A stretch of DNA of 64,000 bases from Janthinobacterium sp051380735. Its GTDB lineage: Bacteria; Pseudomonadota; Gammaproteobacteria; Burkholderiales; Burkholderiaceae_D. The position numbers and the translations under genes are program-made. The DNA is taken from the NCBI RefSeq assembly GCF_051380735.1, contig NZ_JBNYXQ010000001.1:186001-250000 (forward strand), read 5' to 3'. Shown here piece by piece: positions 8,981 through 18,343 of this stretch (position 1 is its first letter; the number at the start of each line of letters is the position of its first letter). The notes under the pieces are model-generated. The model was not told the origin of the DNA. It did not search any database and saw nothing but the letters and a program-made list of their open reading frames with translations.

Positions 8981-10276
8981 ATGAGCACCACTACCTGGTT
9001 TATCCTGATCGGCTGTCTGATGCTGGCGCGCGGCCTGGCCGCCACCAGCATTGCCCGCCTGCCTTTCACCTCCTCGATGGTCTACCTGGGCGTGGGCCTG
9101 GTGGTCGGCCCCATGGTGCTGGGCCTGTTTTCGCTCGACCTGGTCAAGCAGGCGCCGTTGCTGGAAACCCTGACCGAAATCGCCGTCCTGATTTCCCTGT
9201 TCTCGGCTGGCGTCAAGATGCCGGTGCCTTTCACGCTGGCACGCTGGATGCCCTCGCTGCGCCTGGCCTGGCTGTCGATGGCGCTGTCGGTGGCGCTGGT
9301 AACGGCGTTTGCCTGCCTGGTGCTCGACCTGCCGCTGGGCGCGGGGATCCTGATCGGCGCCATCCTGGCCCCGACCGACCCGGTGCTGGCTACCGACGTG
9401 CAGGTACGCCACCCCGGCGACAGCGACCATCTGCGTTTTACCCTCACCTGCGAAGCGGGCATGAACGATGGCAGCGGCTTTCCCTTCGTGATGCTGGGCC
9501 TGGGCCTGCTCGGTTATCACGAGCTTGGAAACACCGGCTGGACCTGGCTGTGGCACGATCTGTTATGGGCCAGCGCAGCGGCGATTGCGCTGGGTGCAGC
9601 AGGTGGCGCCCTGCTGGCCTGGCTGGGCTGGCAGTTGCGCGGCAAGGATCCGAAACATGAAGTGCTGGACGACCTGGTCGGGCTGGGCCTGATCGCCGTC
9701 GTGTACGGCGTGACCACCTGGCTGCATGCCTGGGGGTTCCTGGCCGTCTTTTTTGCGGGCGTGGCCTTGCGCCAGACCGAACTGCGGCTGGCCGGCGCCC
9801 CCGAAGACAAGCATGGCCTGCTGCAAGCCGAGCAGGTGCATGAGGATTCGGCTGTCAAGCCGGTCAATTCGCCAGCGCCGCTGACGGTGAGTGCCGAATC
9901 GCTGGTATTCAAGGAACACCTCGAACACTTGTCGGAACTGACGCTGGTGCTGCTGCTCGGCGGCGCTGTCAGCGCGGCGGCATGGAACTGGCGAACGTTC
10001 GGCATGGCGCTGTTCCTGATACTGGTGGCGCGCCCTGTCAGTGTCATGCTGGGCCTGCTGGGTTCGGATACCGGCATGCGCCTGCGCGGCATGGCCGCCT
10101 GGTTCGGCGTGCGCGGCATCGGTTCCGTGTTTTATCTGTGCTACGCGATCAATCATGGCCTGCCGGAAGGCCTGGCGCGCGAGCTCAGCAATATGACCAT
10201 CGTGGTGGTGATGGTCTCCATCGTTGTCCATGGCATCAGCGTTACTCCGCTGCTGAACCGGTATTGGGGCAAATAG
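8981..10276 (+). CDS. Cation:proton antiporter (CPA family)
   Basis: Polytopic inner-membrane antiporter of 431 residues with about 12 hydrophobic helices. The segments GILIGAILAPTDPVLATDVQ and FTLTCEAGMNDGSGFPFVML carry the TDP and nearby acidic-residue patterns typical of Na+/H+ exchangers of the CPA1/NhaP-like type. A hydrophilic loop at about 265-305 separates the two halves. It probably shares a transcript with the upstream MscS gene (35-base gap). The ion (Na+, K+ or Li+) cannot be told from sequence. Ends in LLNRYWGK, without a long C-terminal regulatory domain such as TrkA-N/RCK. Confidence 0.9.
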   Translation: MSTTTWFILIGCLMLARGLAATSIARLPFTSSMVYLGVGLVVGPMVLGLFSLDLVKQAPLLETLTEIAVLISLFSAGVKMPVPFTLARWMPSLRLAWLSMALSVALVTAFACLVLDLPLGAGILIGAILAPTDPVLATDVQVRHPGDSDHLRFTLTCEAGMNDGSGFPFVMLGLGLLGYHELGNTGWTWLWHDLLWASAAAIALGAAGGALLAWLGWQLRGKDPKHEVLDDLVGLGLIAVVYGVTTWLHAWGFLAVFFAGVALRQTELRLAGAPEDKHGLLQAEQVHEDSAVKPVNSPAPLTVSAESLVFKEHLEHLSELTLVLLLGGAVSAAAWNWRTFGMALFLILVARPVSVMLGLLGSDTGMRLRGMAAWFGVRGIGSVFYLCYAINHGLPEGLARELSNMTIVVVMVSIVVHGISVTPLLNRYWGK

Positions 10277-10401
10277 GTCGCAGGGCACAATTGCTAGAAA
10301 ACAATGTTTTGCCAATCGGCACCGCTGTTCCGGAAAATATTGCTAAGATAATCAAAATGCCAGAATGCCGCAAGGCGACATCATCGAAGAAAGAGAACCA
10401 C

Positions 10402-11580
10402 ATGAAACGACGAAGCGTACTGGGACTGGGTGTTGCATTGGCCCTGCTGCAAACCGGTTGCGCCACCAACCCCGCCGACACAGCCTGGGAAACCGCCTTT
10501 GACGCCTTTATGCGCGACGGGCTGGCACGCACCGAAACACCGGCCATGAGCGTGGCCATCGTGCGCGGTGACAAAACCATCTTTGCCCGCGGCTATGGGC
10601 TGGCCAATATCGACGAGGCACAGCAGGCGGACGCCGACACTGCGTTTCATATTGCCTCCGTCAGCAAGGTGGTCACCGCCACCGCCATCATGATGCTGCA
10701 TGAGCAAGGCGTGTTCCAGCTCGACGACAAGGTCGCGCCCCATCTCGATTTTCCACTGATACACCCGAAGTATCCCGATGTGCCGATCACTTTCCGTCAC
10801 CTGCTGACGCATACCTCGGGCATTTCGGACGCCGTGTACGAGAAAACGCCGGCGTTTTCCGTCGAAGGTGACCCGCGCCTGCCACTGCGCGACTTTTTGA
10901 AGGGCTATCTGTCGCGCGGCGGCGGCTGGTATGACGCCGACCTGTCGTTCGCGGGGCGGCCCGGCACCGAATGGCGCTACAGCAATGTCGGCTACGCCCT
11001 GCTCGGCTATCTGGTGGGGCGCCTGAACCCGGAAGGACTCGATCTCTATACTCAGGAGCAGTTGTTCGAGCCTTTGGGCATGGATGACACGGCCTGGAAA
11101 CTGGCCGGCCTGCCCCGCAGCACAGTAGTGGCCCAGCCTTACAAGGACAAGGATCCCGGCGTACAGGTGCTGCCACCGGCCGGCTACCCGGACTGGCCAG
11201 CTGGCCTGCTGCGCAGCTCGGCGCACGATTTTGCCCGTTTCCTGGCCATCTTCAGCAATGGCGGCATGGTCAAGGGCCACCGCTACCTGAAGGAAGAGAC
11301 CGTCAAGGCTTTCCTGGAACCCCAGCCGGTCAGCATGGCGGCCAGCGACCCGCAGGCGCGCCAGGCGCTGGGTTGGGTACTGCGCGACCTTGACGGCATG
11401 CCGCTGGTGACTCATAGCGGCGGCGACCCGGGCGCCGCATCGGTGGTCTGCATCGATACGGCCAGCAAGACGGCCGTGCTGGCGTTTTCCAACATCAGCG
11501 CCGACCGCGAGTTCCGCAGCTTCCAGAAGGAAGTCGTGCAGCGCCTGCTGGCGCGCGCCAACGAGACGGCCAGGAACTGA
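10402..11580 (+). CDS. Lipoprotein serine hydrolase, class C beta-lactamase/AmpC-like family
   Basis: 392-residue exported lipoprotein; the signal peptide ends in the lipobox LLQTGC, giving a lipidated Cys near residue 20. The beta-lactamase/D-Ala-D-Ala peptidase fold is shown by SVSK (SxxK nucleophile motif), the YSN motif in YSNVGYALLGYL, and HSGG in the place of the KTG box. This combination is typical of the broad AmpC/esterase/peptidase family, not necessarily a drug-inactivating enzyme. The frame is open far upstream, but ATG 10402 begins a proper signal peptide (MKRRSVLGLG). It is 125 bases downstream of the antiporter. Substrate unknown. Confidence 0.88.
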   Translation: MKRRSVLGLGVALALLQTGCATNPADTAWETAFDAFMRDGLARTETPAMSVAIVRGDKTIFARGYGLANIDEAQQADADTAFHIASVSKVVTATAIMMLHEQGVFQLDDKVAPHLDFPLIHPKYPDVPITFRHLLTHTSGISDAVYEKTPAFSVEGDPRLPLRDFLKGYLSRGGGWYDADLSFAGRPGTEWRYSNVGYALLGYLVGRLNPEGLDLYTQEQLFEPLGMDDTAWKLAGLPRSTVVAQPYKDKDPGVQVLPPAGYPDWPAGLLRSSAHDFARFLAIFSNGGMVKGHRYLKEETVKAFLEPQPVSMAASDPQARQALGWVLRDLDGMPLVTHSGGDPGAASVVCIDTASKTAVLAFSNISADREFRSFQKEVVQRLLARANETARN

Positions 11581-11674
11581 GGAGCTTGACGCCATTGTGT
11601 GGGCGGCCGCACGGTGGCGGTGCACCAGGCAGGTATGCTTGACGCGTTACATCAGCCCACTTCAGGAGACCAGC

Positions 11675-11836
11675 ATGACCAACCGTATTGGCAACAAAGA
11701 CATCGCCCAGCAACGCAGCAAAAGCGAAAAAGCCCGCATCAGGGCATCCAATATTGCCAACGAGGCAGTGAAAAAAGCAATCGCGAAAGAAAAATATCGC
11801 AATGCCGTCAAAGGGCAGTCCGCTACCCCGGCTTAA
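11675..11836 (+). CDS. Small basic hypothetical protein, 53 aa
   Basis: A 53-codon frame with a strong ribosome-binding sequence (CAGGAG) about 8 bases before its ATG. The product is rich in Lys, Ala and Arg (MTNRIGNKDIAQQRSKSEKA at the start) and looks like an extended basic helix, as in small nucleic-acid-binding or stress-type proteins. No signal peptide or membrane helix. Family not recognised. It ends 2 bases before the stop of the convergent YkvA-like gene. Confidence 0.6.
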   Translation: MTNRIGNKDIAQQRSKSEKARIRASNIANEAVKKAIAKEKYRNAVKGQSATPA

Positions 11837-11838
11837 AC

Positions 11839-12219
11839 TCAGGCGCCAAACCAGCCTTGCAGCTTTTCCGCAGCGCGCAGTTTGACGTCGGCCGTGATGT
11901 AAGTCGCCACCGTTGCGACGGCGGCGGCCAGCACGGCCAGGTCATCCGCGTATCCCACCACCGGCGTGATATCGGGAATCGCATCGATCGGTGAAATGAA
12001 ATAGCCGAGCGCGCCGTAGATGGCCGTGCTGGCCCACACAGGCGTGTTCGGCTGCTGGGCAGCATAATAGAGCCACAAGGCTTTTTCGATCACTTCGCGC
12101 CCGGCGGTTTTGGCGAAGCTGAGCACTTTGTCCCAGAAGCTGTCATCCGTATATTTCTTTTCGTAGGCCTTGGCCCCGGCAGAACGATCCTGATCGTGAG
12201 TTTTTCTTTTGCCAAACAT
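11839..12219 (-). CDS. YkvA family protein (DUF1232)
   Basis: 126-residue protein with the DUF1232 signature: YFISPIDAIPDITPVVGYADD, followed by hydrophobic residues (about 70-100) that may form a membrane hairpin. DUF1232 proteins are widespread and of unknown function. The start at ATG 12219 (MFGKRKTHDQ) is chosen over longer frames because AGGAGGAG lies immediately upstream. Divergent from the topoisomerase gene, with an 86-base shared upstream region containing AT-rich sequence. Confidence 0.88.
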   Translation of the reverse strand: MFGKRKTHDQDRSAGAKAYEKKYTDDSFWDKVLSFAKTAGREVIEKALWLYYAAQQPNTPVWASTAIYGALGYFISPIDAIPDITPVVGYADDLAVLAAAVATVATYITADVKLRAAEKLQGWFGA

Positions 12220-12305
12220 CTGCTGCTCCTCCTTGCCGCGCGGCCTTGCTGGTTGAACGCGCACATTATCATAATTAGCCAATCGAGATACCTGGAGTAC
12301 CGTGC

Positions 12306-13424
12306 ATGAAATCGGAAACACCCGTGGAAACACTCGCCCCAGACCCCACTGCCGCAGATCCCGCGCCCGCGATTGCCAGGGCTGCCGGCCTGCGCTATGT
12401 CGGCGACCACCAGGCCGGCATCGCCCGTCGTGGCAAACCTGGCAAGTTTCATTACATGGACGCCGACGGCCAGCGCCTGCGCGACGACGACACATTGAAC
12501 CGCATCAAGGCGCTGGCGATACCGCCAGCCTGGACCGACGTCTGGATCTGCACGCGCGCCAACGGCCATCTGCAGGCCACCGGACGCGACGCAAAGGGCC
12601 GCAAGCAATACCGCTACCACGCGCGCTGGCGCCAGGTGCGCGACGAAGCCAAGTACGAGCGCATGCTGAGCTTTGGCCGCGCCCTGCCCGCCATCAGAAA
12701 AGCCGTCGAGGCGGGCATGAAGCTGCCCGGCATGCCGCGCGAAAAAGTACTGGCCACCATCGTCCACCTGCTGGAACTGACGATGATGCGCATCGGTAAT
12801 GAAGAATATGCGCGCACCAACAAGTCATTCGGCCTGACCACCCTGCGCACGCGCCATGTCAAAGTGGTCGGCAGCGGCGTGGAATTTCATTTCCGGGGCA
12901 AGAGTGGCGTGCATCACGACATCAAGCTCAGCGACCGGCGCCTGGCGCGCGTGTTGCAAACGATCCGCGATTTGCCAGGCCAGGAACTGTTCCAGTATCT
13001 CGATGAGGACGGCCAGCGCCATGGCGTCGATTCGGGCGATGTCAATGATTACTTGCGCGAAATCACGGGCGAGGACTACACGGCCAAAGATTTCCGTACC
13101 TGGTCAGGCACCTTGCTGGCAGCGCTGGCACTGGAAGAGTTTGAAAAAGTCGATTCCGAGGCGCAGGCCAAGAAAAATATCGTGCAGGCCATCGAATCGG
13201 TGGCGAAGAAGCTGGGCAATACGCCATCGATCTGCCGCAAATGCTATGTGCACCCGGCGGTACTCGATTCCTACCTGGACGGCAGCTTGCTGGAGGGGTT
13301 GAAGGCACGCGCGCAGCAGGAACTGCAGGAAGACCTGCATGCGCTGGCGCCGGAGGAGGCGGCCGTGCTGGCTCTGCTGCAGCGGCGCCTGCAAAGCGAA
13401 GAACCGATCAAGCGTCGCCGCTAG
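12306..13424 (+). CDS. DNA topoisomerase type IB
   Basis: Poxvirus-like type IB topoisomerase of bacterial type, 372 residues, which relaxes supercoils by transient 3'-phosphotyrosyl strand cleavage. It shows the N-terminal domain (AIPPAWTDVWIC, GRKQYRYHARWR), the catalytic core with RIGNEEYARTNKSFGLTTLR, FRGKSGVHH and DFRTWSGTLLAA, and the C-terminal YVHPAVLDSYLDG segment holding the likely active-site Tyr. GGAG lies 7 bases before the ATG. Such enzymes are accessory in bacteria. Its end overlaps the convergent small secreted protein gene by 17 bases. Confidence 0.93.
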   Translation: MKSETPVETLAPDPTAADPAPAIARAAGLRYVGDHQAGIARRGKPGKFHYMDADGQRLRDDDTLNRIKALAIPPAWTDVWICTRANGHLQATGRDAKGRKQYRYHARWRQVRDEAKYERMLSFGRALPAIRKAVEAGMKLPGMPREKVLATIVHLLELTMMRIGNEEYARTNKSFGLTTLRTRHVKVVGSGVEFHFRGKSGVHHDIKLSDRRLARVLQTIRDLPGQELFQYLDEDGQRHGVDSGDVNDYLREITGEDYTAKDFRTWSGTLLAALALEEFEKVDSEAQAKKNIVQAIESVAKKLGNTPSICRKCYVHPAVLDSYLDGSLLEGLKARAQQELQEDLHALAPEEAAVLALLQRRLQSEEPIKRRR

Positions 13425-13653
13425 GCTGGCACTGGGCCGACAGGCTCAGTTCGCGCATACCGCACAAGGGCAGCGTGCTGCTCTGTTCGCCCGTCATGCG
13501 ACCTGGCGATGCAGCCGTGGCCACGACTGCTGCGGGTTCTGCGTTCACTTCACCGTTCCACAGTGTGGCGGCCAGCGTCGACACAGTAAACAGGCAAATC
13601 AGCAGGAAAGGCTTGTTCACACCGGAGGTTTTGTGCATCGCTGGCTTGTTCAT
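13408..13653 (-). CDS. Small secreted or anchored hypothetical protein
   Basis: An 81-residue frame starting MNKPAMHKTSG, followed by a hydrophobic stretch (FLLICLFTVSTLAATLW) that reads as a signal peptide or anchor, then an Ala/Ser/Pro-rich tail with two Cys near the end. Convergent with, and overlapping, the topoisomerase gene by 17 bases. The start is chosen at ATG 13653; a longer frame continues upstream without support. Function unknown, and it may be only a chance frame, though the N-terminus argues for a real exported peptide. Confidence 0.45.
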   Translation of the reverse strand: MNKPAMHKTSGVNKPFLLICLFTVSTLAATLWNGEVNAEPAAVVATAASPGRMTGEQSSTLPLCGMRELSLSAQCQPSGDA

Positions 13654-13791
13654 GGCAGTTCTCGTTGATTGATTGCAGAATGGAATCATCTTCTCGTGTT
13701 TCCACAATGCATACAATCAGACAGCAACCGCAAGCAAGGTAGGACTATGCTGACAAAATTCGCGCCAGGCTGTCGGCGCGCTGGCCGCTGC

Positions 13792-14601
13792 TCAGGCCGG
13801 CAGGTCGCCCAGTTCCAGCTCGGTGAAACCGGCGCGGCGCCGCGCTTCCAGGTTGAACGGCCCGCGCAGGCTCGGCGCTTCATAGCGCGCCGCCAGCTCG
13901 GCATAGGTGGCGCGCAGTTCCAGGCCGCGCTGCTCGCACAGGTAGCCATACCAGCGGTTGCCGATCTCCACATGGCCGACTTCGTCGCGCAGGATAATGT
14001 CGAGGATGGCGGCCGCCGCCATATCGCCCGCTTGCGCCAGCTTGGCGCGCAGCGGCGGTATCGCATCCAGGCCGCGCGCTTCCAGGGTGCGCGGCACCAG
14101 CGCCATGCGCGCCAGCACGTCGCCGCGCGTTTTGTCGACCATTTCCCACAGGCTGTCGTGGGCCGGAAAGTCGCCGTAGGCATGGCCCAGTACGGCAAGG
14201 TGGGCCACCAGCAGCGAATAATGCGTGGCCTCCTCGGCCGCCACACGCAGCCAGTCCGTATAGTATTCACACGGCAGATCCGGAAAGCGCCACAGCGCGT
14301 CCAGCGCCAGGTTCATGGCGTTAAATTCGATATGCGCCAGCGCATGGACCAGCATGGCGCGGCCTTCCTGCGTAATCATCGAGCGACGGCCGACCAGGCG
14401 CGGTGGCACCAGTTCCGGGCGTTCGGGGCGGCCGGGGATGGCGCCTACAGGCTGCAATGCCGCGGAGGGATCGGGCGCGGGGCATGCCTGGGCCATGGCG
14501 GCGACCATCACCACCTTCACCGCCGGGTCGGGTTCGAGCAGGCAGGCCAGCGCGCAGGTGCGCAGTTCCTGAGGCGTTTGTTGAGTCGGGGTCGAATTCA
14601 T
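13792..14601 (-). CDS. Ferritin-like DUF455 family protein
   Basis: 269-residue protein of the DUF455 group, which adopts a ferritin-like helical fold. Di-metal ligand patterns typical of that fold are visible: ALAHIEFNAMNLALD, EEATHYSLLVAHL and DEVGHVEIGNRWY, each giving Glu and His in a helix. No signal peptide; likely cytoplasmic. The biochemical role of the family is not established; a metal-dependent oxidase related to MiaE-like proteins is an inference. The start is placed at ATG 14601 (MNSTPTQQTP); the open frame runs 15 codons further up. No operon partner. Confidence 0.85.
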   Translation of the reverse strand: MNSTPTQQTPQELRTCALACLLEPDPAVKVVMVAAMAQACPAPDPSAALQPVGAIPGRPERPELVPPRLVGRRSMITQEGRAMLVHALAHIEFNAMNLALDALWRFPDLPCEYYTDWLRVAAEEATHYSLLVAHLAVLGHAYGDFPAHDSLWEMVDKTRGDVLARMALVPRTLEARGLDAIPPLRAKLAQAGDMAAAAILDIILRDEVGHVEIGNRWYGYLCEQRGLELRATYAELAARYEAPSLRGPFNLEARRRAGFTELELGDLPA

Positions 14602-14690
14602 ACTGCTTTCTTGGTACGCGATTTTCTTGAGGGCGCAGTCTATCAAATTATGAATGCCGATACGCTGATTGAACCCTACGACAAAGAGCT

Positions 14691-14724
14691 GGGGTCAGAC
14701 CCGACGGGTCTGACCCCGGATTTC
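14691..14724 (-). repeat. GGGGTCAGACCC palindromic repeat, copy 1
   Basis: A perfect 13-1-13 inverted repeat (half-site GGGGTCAGACCCG) at 14691-14717, in the gap between the DUF455 gene and dsdA. Read on the minus strand, it and a flanking GAAATCC (14718-14724) match copy 2 at 34472-34505 over 34 bases with one difference, at the centre. The shared asymmetric flank means it is a repeat element with a defined orientation and not merely a palindrome. Confidence 0.85.
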
Positions 14725-14747
14725 AGGCACGGGTCAATGTAACCATA

Positions 14748-16076
14748 CTACTCACTCGCCATCAAGCCTTGCCCGCGCGATACATACCCATCCATTTCGG
14801 CCTCGGGCACCATGCTGCCACCCGTGCCCCACACCAGATGCGTGGCGTTGCCCAGATTCGGCGCGTACGCGGACTGCTCCAGCACCGGCACTATCCCCGC
14901 AAACCCCGCCACGGCCGATGGCTCCAGCCGCCAGCCCTCGGTTTGTTCCAGCAAGGCCAGCAGCCGGAACAGTTCCTCGTCGCTGACGGTGGCGTAGCCG
15001 TCGATCAGCCGGCGCATGGCGCGTCCGACAAAGCCGGAAGGCCGGCCCACGGCCAGGCCGTCGGCGGCGGTGATGTTGTCGATGCCGATGTCCTGCACGC
15101 TGATCAACTCATGCAAGCCCGTATGCACGCCCAGCAGCATGCACGGCGAATGCGTCGGTTCGACGAAGACGCAGTGCACACGGTCGCCAAAGGCCAGCTT
15201 CAGGCCGAAGGCGACGCCACCGGGGCCGCCACCCACGCCGCACGGCAGGTAGACAAACAGCGGATGATCCGCGTCGACCAGCACGCCCTGCGCCTCGAAC
15301 TGCTGTTTCAGGCGCTCGCCCGCTACCGCATAGCCGAGAAACAGGTCGTGCGAATTTTCATCGTCGACAAAGTGACAGGTGGGGTCATCCTCGGCCTGGC
15401 GGCGACCCTGCTCTACCGCCACGCTGTAGTCGGATGCGTATTCGATCACGCTCACGCCGTGTGCGCGCAGCTTGTCCTTCTTCCACTGACGCGCGTCCGC
15501 TGACATATGGACCGTGGTGCGAAAGCCCAGGCGCGCGCCCATGATGCCGATCGACAGGCCCAGATTGCCGGTCGAGCCCACCGCGATCGCGTATTGACCG
15601 AAAAAGCCGCGCACCGCCTCGCTGGCCAGCAAGGCGTAATCGTCGTGTTCACTGAGCAGGCCGGCGTCCAGCGCCAGCCCTTCCGCATGCTTCACCACCT
15701 CGTAGATGCCGCCGCGCGCCTTGATCGAGCCGGAAATCGGCAGGTGGCTGTCCAGCTTGAGCCACAGCCTGCCGGGAATTTCGCGGCACAGGCGCGCCGA
15801 CAGCGCCGCCTGCATGGCGGGCAAAGGCAACAGCGGCGACTCGATCACGCCGCCGGTGGCCTGCGTTTCGGGAAAGGCGCGCGCCAGAAAAGGCGCAAAA
15901 CGGGCCAGGCGAGCGCTGGCGGCGGCCACGTCGTCCTTATCCAGCCCGACATCGGCCAGCGCTTCGGCCGCAGGTGCGATGGCGGGATTGAACCAGCTCA
16001 GTGGCTGCAAGGCCGTCAGACGCTCAATCAGGGGGAATCGGGCGCGCAGGGCGGCGAGCGATGAGGCTGGCAACAT
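14748..16076 (-). CDS. dsdA: D-serine ammonia-lyase (D-serine dehydratase)
   Basis: PLP enzyme converting D-serine to pyruvate and ammonia, 442 residues, the standard DsdA length. The PLP-lysine motif is SGSIKARGGIYEV, the phosphate-binding glycine loop lies in VGSTGNLGLSIG, and later segments (CGVGGGPGGVAFG and FVEPTHSPCMLLG) are typical of DsdA. Cytoplasmic, for D-serine detoxification or use. No dsdC-type LysR regulator or dsdX transporter lies next to it, unlike enterobacterial dsd loci. Confidence 0.95.
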   Translation of the reverse strand: MLPASSLAALRARFPLIERLTALQPLSWFNPAIAPAAEALADVGLDKDDVAAASARLARFAPFLARAFPETQATGGVIESPLLPLPAMQAALSARLCREIPGRLWLKLDSHLPISGSIKARGGIYEVVKHAEGLALDAGLLSEHDDYALLASEAVRGFFGQYAIAVGSTGNLGLSIGIMGARLGFRTTVHMSADARQWKKDKLRAHGVSVIEYASDYSVAVEQGRRQAEDDPTCHFVDDENSHDLFLGYAVAGERLKQQFEAQGVLVDADHPLFVYLPCGVGGGPGGVAFGLKLAFGDRVHCVFVEPTHSPCMLLGVHTGLHELISVQDIGIDNITAADGLAVGRPSGFVGRAMRRLIDGYATVSDEELFRLLALLEQTEGWRLEPSAVAGFAGIVPVLEQSAYAPNLGNATHLVWGTGGSMVPEAEMDGYVSRGQGLMASE

Positions 16077-16158
16077 GGGAACTCCTTGGTAAACAATCTA
16101 AACAATCCATGATTAAACCGCATCGCGCCGCCGATGGCAAAAATGCACGCGCGCCTGA

Positions 16159-18255
16159 TTAAAACTTCAGCTGCAAGCCCACATCAAACGACCTGCCCTC
16201 GGCCGGCAAGGGCTGCAGCGCGCCGCCATTCGCCTCCAAGCCTGACAGATACACTCCTCCGAGCGGATCGGCATAGGCGCGATTGAAGGCATTCGACACG
16301 CCAAAATTCAAGCTGGCCATCTTGTTAAGCGCCACCTGGCTGCGCAGGTTGACGATGGCATAGCCGCCTGTTTCCGGCTCCAGCCGGCGCGCATCGACCT
16401 TGTCCTTGCGGGCAACCAGCTTGGCTTCGAGGCGGCTGCTCCAGGCGCCGATCGCGTGTTCCACGCCCAGCAATGCGTTGAACGGCATCATGCGGTACAG
16501 GTTGCCGCCGCCGTCACTTTCACTGCGCTTGCCGCGCGTGTAGGCCGCATTGCCGGTGGCGATGAATTTTCCCCAGCGCTTGCTGGCCGCCAGCGGCGCC
16601 TGCCACGACAGGTTGACGCCATACAGTGTCGCGTCATGATTGGCAAAGCGCAGCAAATTGCCGTTCGCGCCCATCTGCATATAGGGGTTGAACGGCGCCA
16701 GCACATCGGCGTCGATATAGTCGCTGACGCGGCTGTAATACGGGTTGAGGCGCACGAACCAGGCGTCGTCGCCCTCACCCCCACCATGCCAGTCGGCAGT
16801 GAAAGCTGCCGTGTAGGCGGTTTCCGGTTTCAGGTCGATATTGCCGACATAGCCGTTGCCGTCGCCAAACCAGTTGACCATGGTCATCGCCATCGTTCCC
16901 CTGCCCCACGAGTAGCGCTCGTACAGATTCGGCGAGCGCACCTTGCGCGCCAAAGCAAATTCATAGCTGCTGGCCGCGTCGGGCACAAAGCGCGCCAGTG
17001 CGCTGGCGTCGATATTGGTGTCGCTTTGGTACCGCGAGCGGGCATTGAAAGCGTTCGCGGCCATGGAGTCGGCCATATTCATCATGCCGCTGCCATACGA
17101 TTGCACCGCGCCCGTATTCATGCGCACCGATTCGCCGCGCAGGCCCAGCACGCTGCTCCAGCGTGCATCAACCTGGCTTTCCAGTTCGCCGAACAGCACC
17201 GCGCGGTCACGCTTGCCGTCATTGATATTGAGGTAGGTGCGCGGCCCCATCATCATCGAGCCGGGCACCGCCGGCCAATAATCGTCAAGGCGAAAAGCGT
17301 GGAATTCATGGCCCAGGCGCAGCTCGCCGATGCCGGTCGGCAGGCTGGCGGCAAGCGCGTAGCCGGTGTTTTTGCCATGCGTGATCATCGGCATGGTGCC
17401 CGGGCGCTCGCTGCTGAAAAAGCCCATTTCATGGTCGGTCTGCTGCCAGTACAGGCGCGCGTCCAGCAGGCCCCAGCCAAAGCGGCCCTGGTAAGCCAGG
17501 TTGGCGAACTGGCCATGGTTGTCCGTCATGTCCATATACTGGTTGGGAAAACCCTGGTAAGGAATATGCTGGAGGCCGGCGCGCAGGGTCAGCTGCTGGC
17601 CATCGCCTTTGGCTGCCAGCACGATGGACTGGTTGATGCTCTCGACCATGCTGCCCAGGACTTTGTCGCCGTGGCCGTCGTCATAACTGCGGCTGCGCGT
17701 GTAGGCGCCGCTGTAGCCGATGGACAGCGTCTCACTGGCAGCGCTGGCCGTTACATTGGTGGCCACGCTGTTGTTGACGCTGCGGCCAAGCAAGCCGATG
17801 CCGACCTGCGTCAGCAGCCCTGCACCCGGTGCGGCGAAGACCGGTGCGTTCGAACTGACTTCGATGGTGCCGCCGATGCTGTCGCCGCCCGCGCTGACTG
17901 GCGTTACGCCCGCGATCAGCTTGATGCGCTGCACCTGCGACGGATCGATGGTCGACAGCGGCGCGTTCATGTGGTTGGCGCAGGCCGAGGTGATTTCCAT
18001 GCCGTCGATACGGATTTTCAGGCGGTCGTCGGCAAAGCCATTGACCACCGGCAGGCCGGACACGCCGCCGCCGGCCGCCACGTTGTAGCCGGGCAGATTG
18101 CCCAGCATTTGCGCCGTGTCGCCCGATGCGAGATAGTGCCTGGCCAGCGCACTGACGATGACTTTCTGTTCCGGCAGGACGATATCGCCGTTGTCGGCGT
18201 GGGCAAATGCGGGCATGGCCAGCGCAAGGGAAATCAAAAAGGGAGTGTGGTTCAT
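16159..18255 (-). CDS. TonB-dependent outer-membrane receptor, copper (OprC/NosA) type
   Basis: 698-residue outer-membrane receptor with signal peptide (cleavage near AFAHA), plug domain and 22-strand barrel ending in QLKF (C-terminal Phe). In the plug, C92 and M96 lie in SACANHMNAPLSTIDP; this CxxxM pattern is the copper-binding feature of Pseudomonas OprC and P. stutzeri NosA. Met-rich loops (GMMNMADSM, GTMAMTMVNW, GTMPMITH) fit copper handling. The gene upstream on the same strand encodes DUF2946, a usual companion of this receptor type. Copper uptake is inferred from the motif and context. Expected to be repressed by excess copper; no operator was identified. Confidence 0.85.
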   Translation of the reverse strand: MNHTPFLISLALAMPAFAHADNGDIVLPEQKVIVSALARHYLASGDTAQMLGNLPGYNVAAGGGVSGLPVVNGFADDRLKIRIDGMEITSACANHMNAPLSTIDPSQVQRIKLIAGVTPVSAGGDSIGGTIEVSSNAPVFAAPGAGLLTQVGIGLLGRSVNNSVATNVTASAASETLSIGYSGAYTRSRSYDDGHGDKVLGSMVESINQSIVLAAKGDGQQLTLRAGLQHIPYQGFPNQYMDMTDNHGQFANLAYQGRFGWGLLDARLYWQQTDHEMGFFSSERPGTMPMITHGKNTGYALAASLPTGIGELRLGHEFHAFRLDDYWPAVPGSMMMGPRTYLNINDGKRDRAVLFGELESQVDARWSSVLGLRGESVRMNTGAVQSYGSGMMNMADSMAANAFNARSRYQSDTNIDASALARFVPDAASSYEFALARKVRSPNLYERYSWGRGTMAMTMVNWFGDGNGYVGNIDLKPETAYTAAFTADWHGGGEGDDAWFVRLNPYYSRVSDYIDADVLAPFNPYMQMGANGNLLRFANHDATLYGVNLSWQAPLAASKRWGKFIATGNAAYTRGKRSESDGGGNLYRMMPFNALLGVEHAIGAWSSRLEAKLVARKDKVDARRLEPETGGYAIVNLRSQVALNKMASLNFGVSNAFNRAYADPLGGVYLSGLEANGGALQPLPAEGRSFDVGLQLKF

Positions 18256-18343
18256 GATGCTGCTTTCTGTTCAATGGTCGTGACGAACGGCCGCCTGCGC
18301 ACACACTGGGCACGGCAGGCAACAGTTCAGATTGAGCGAGGAA

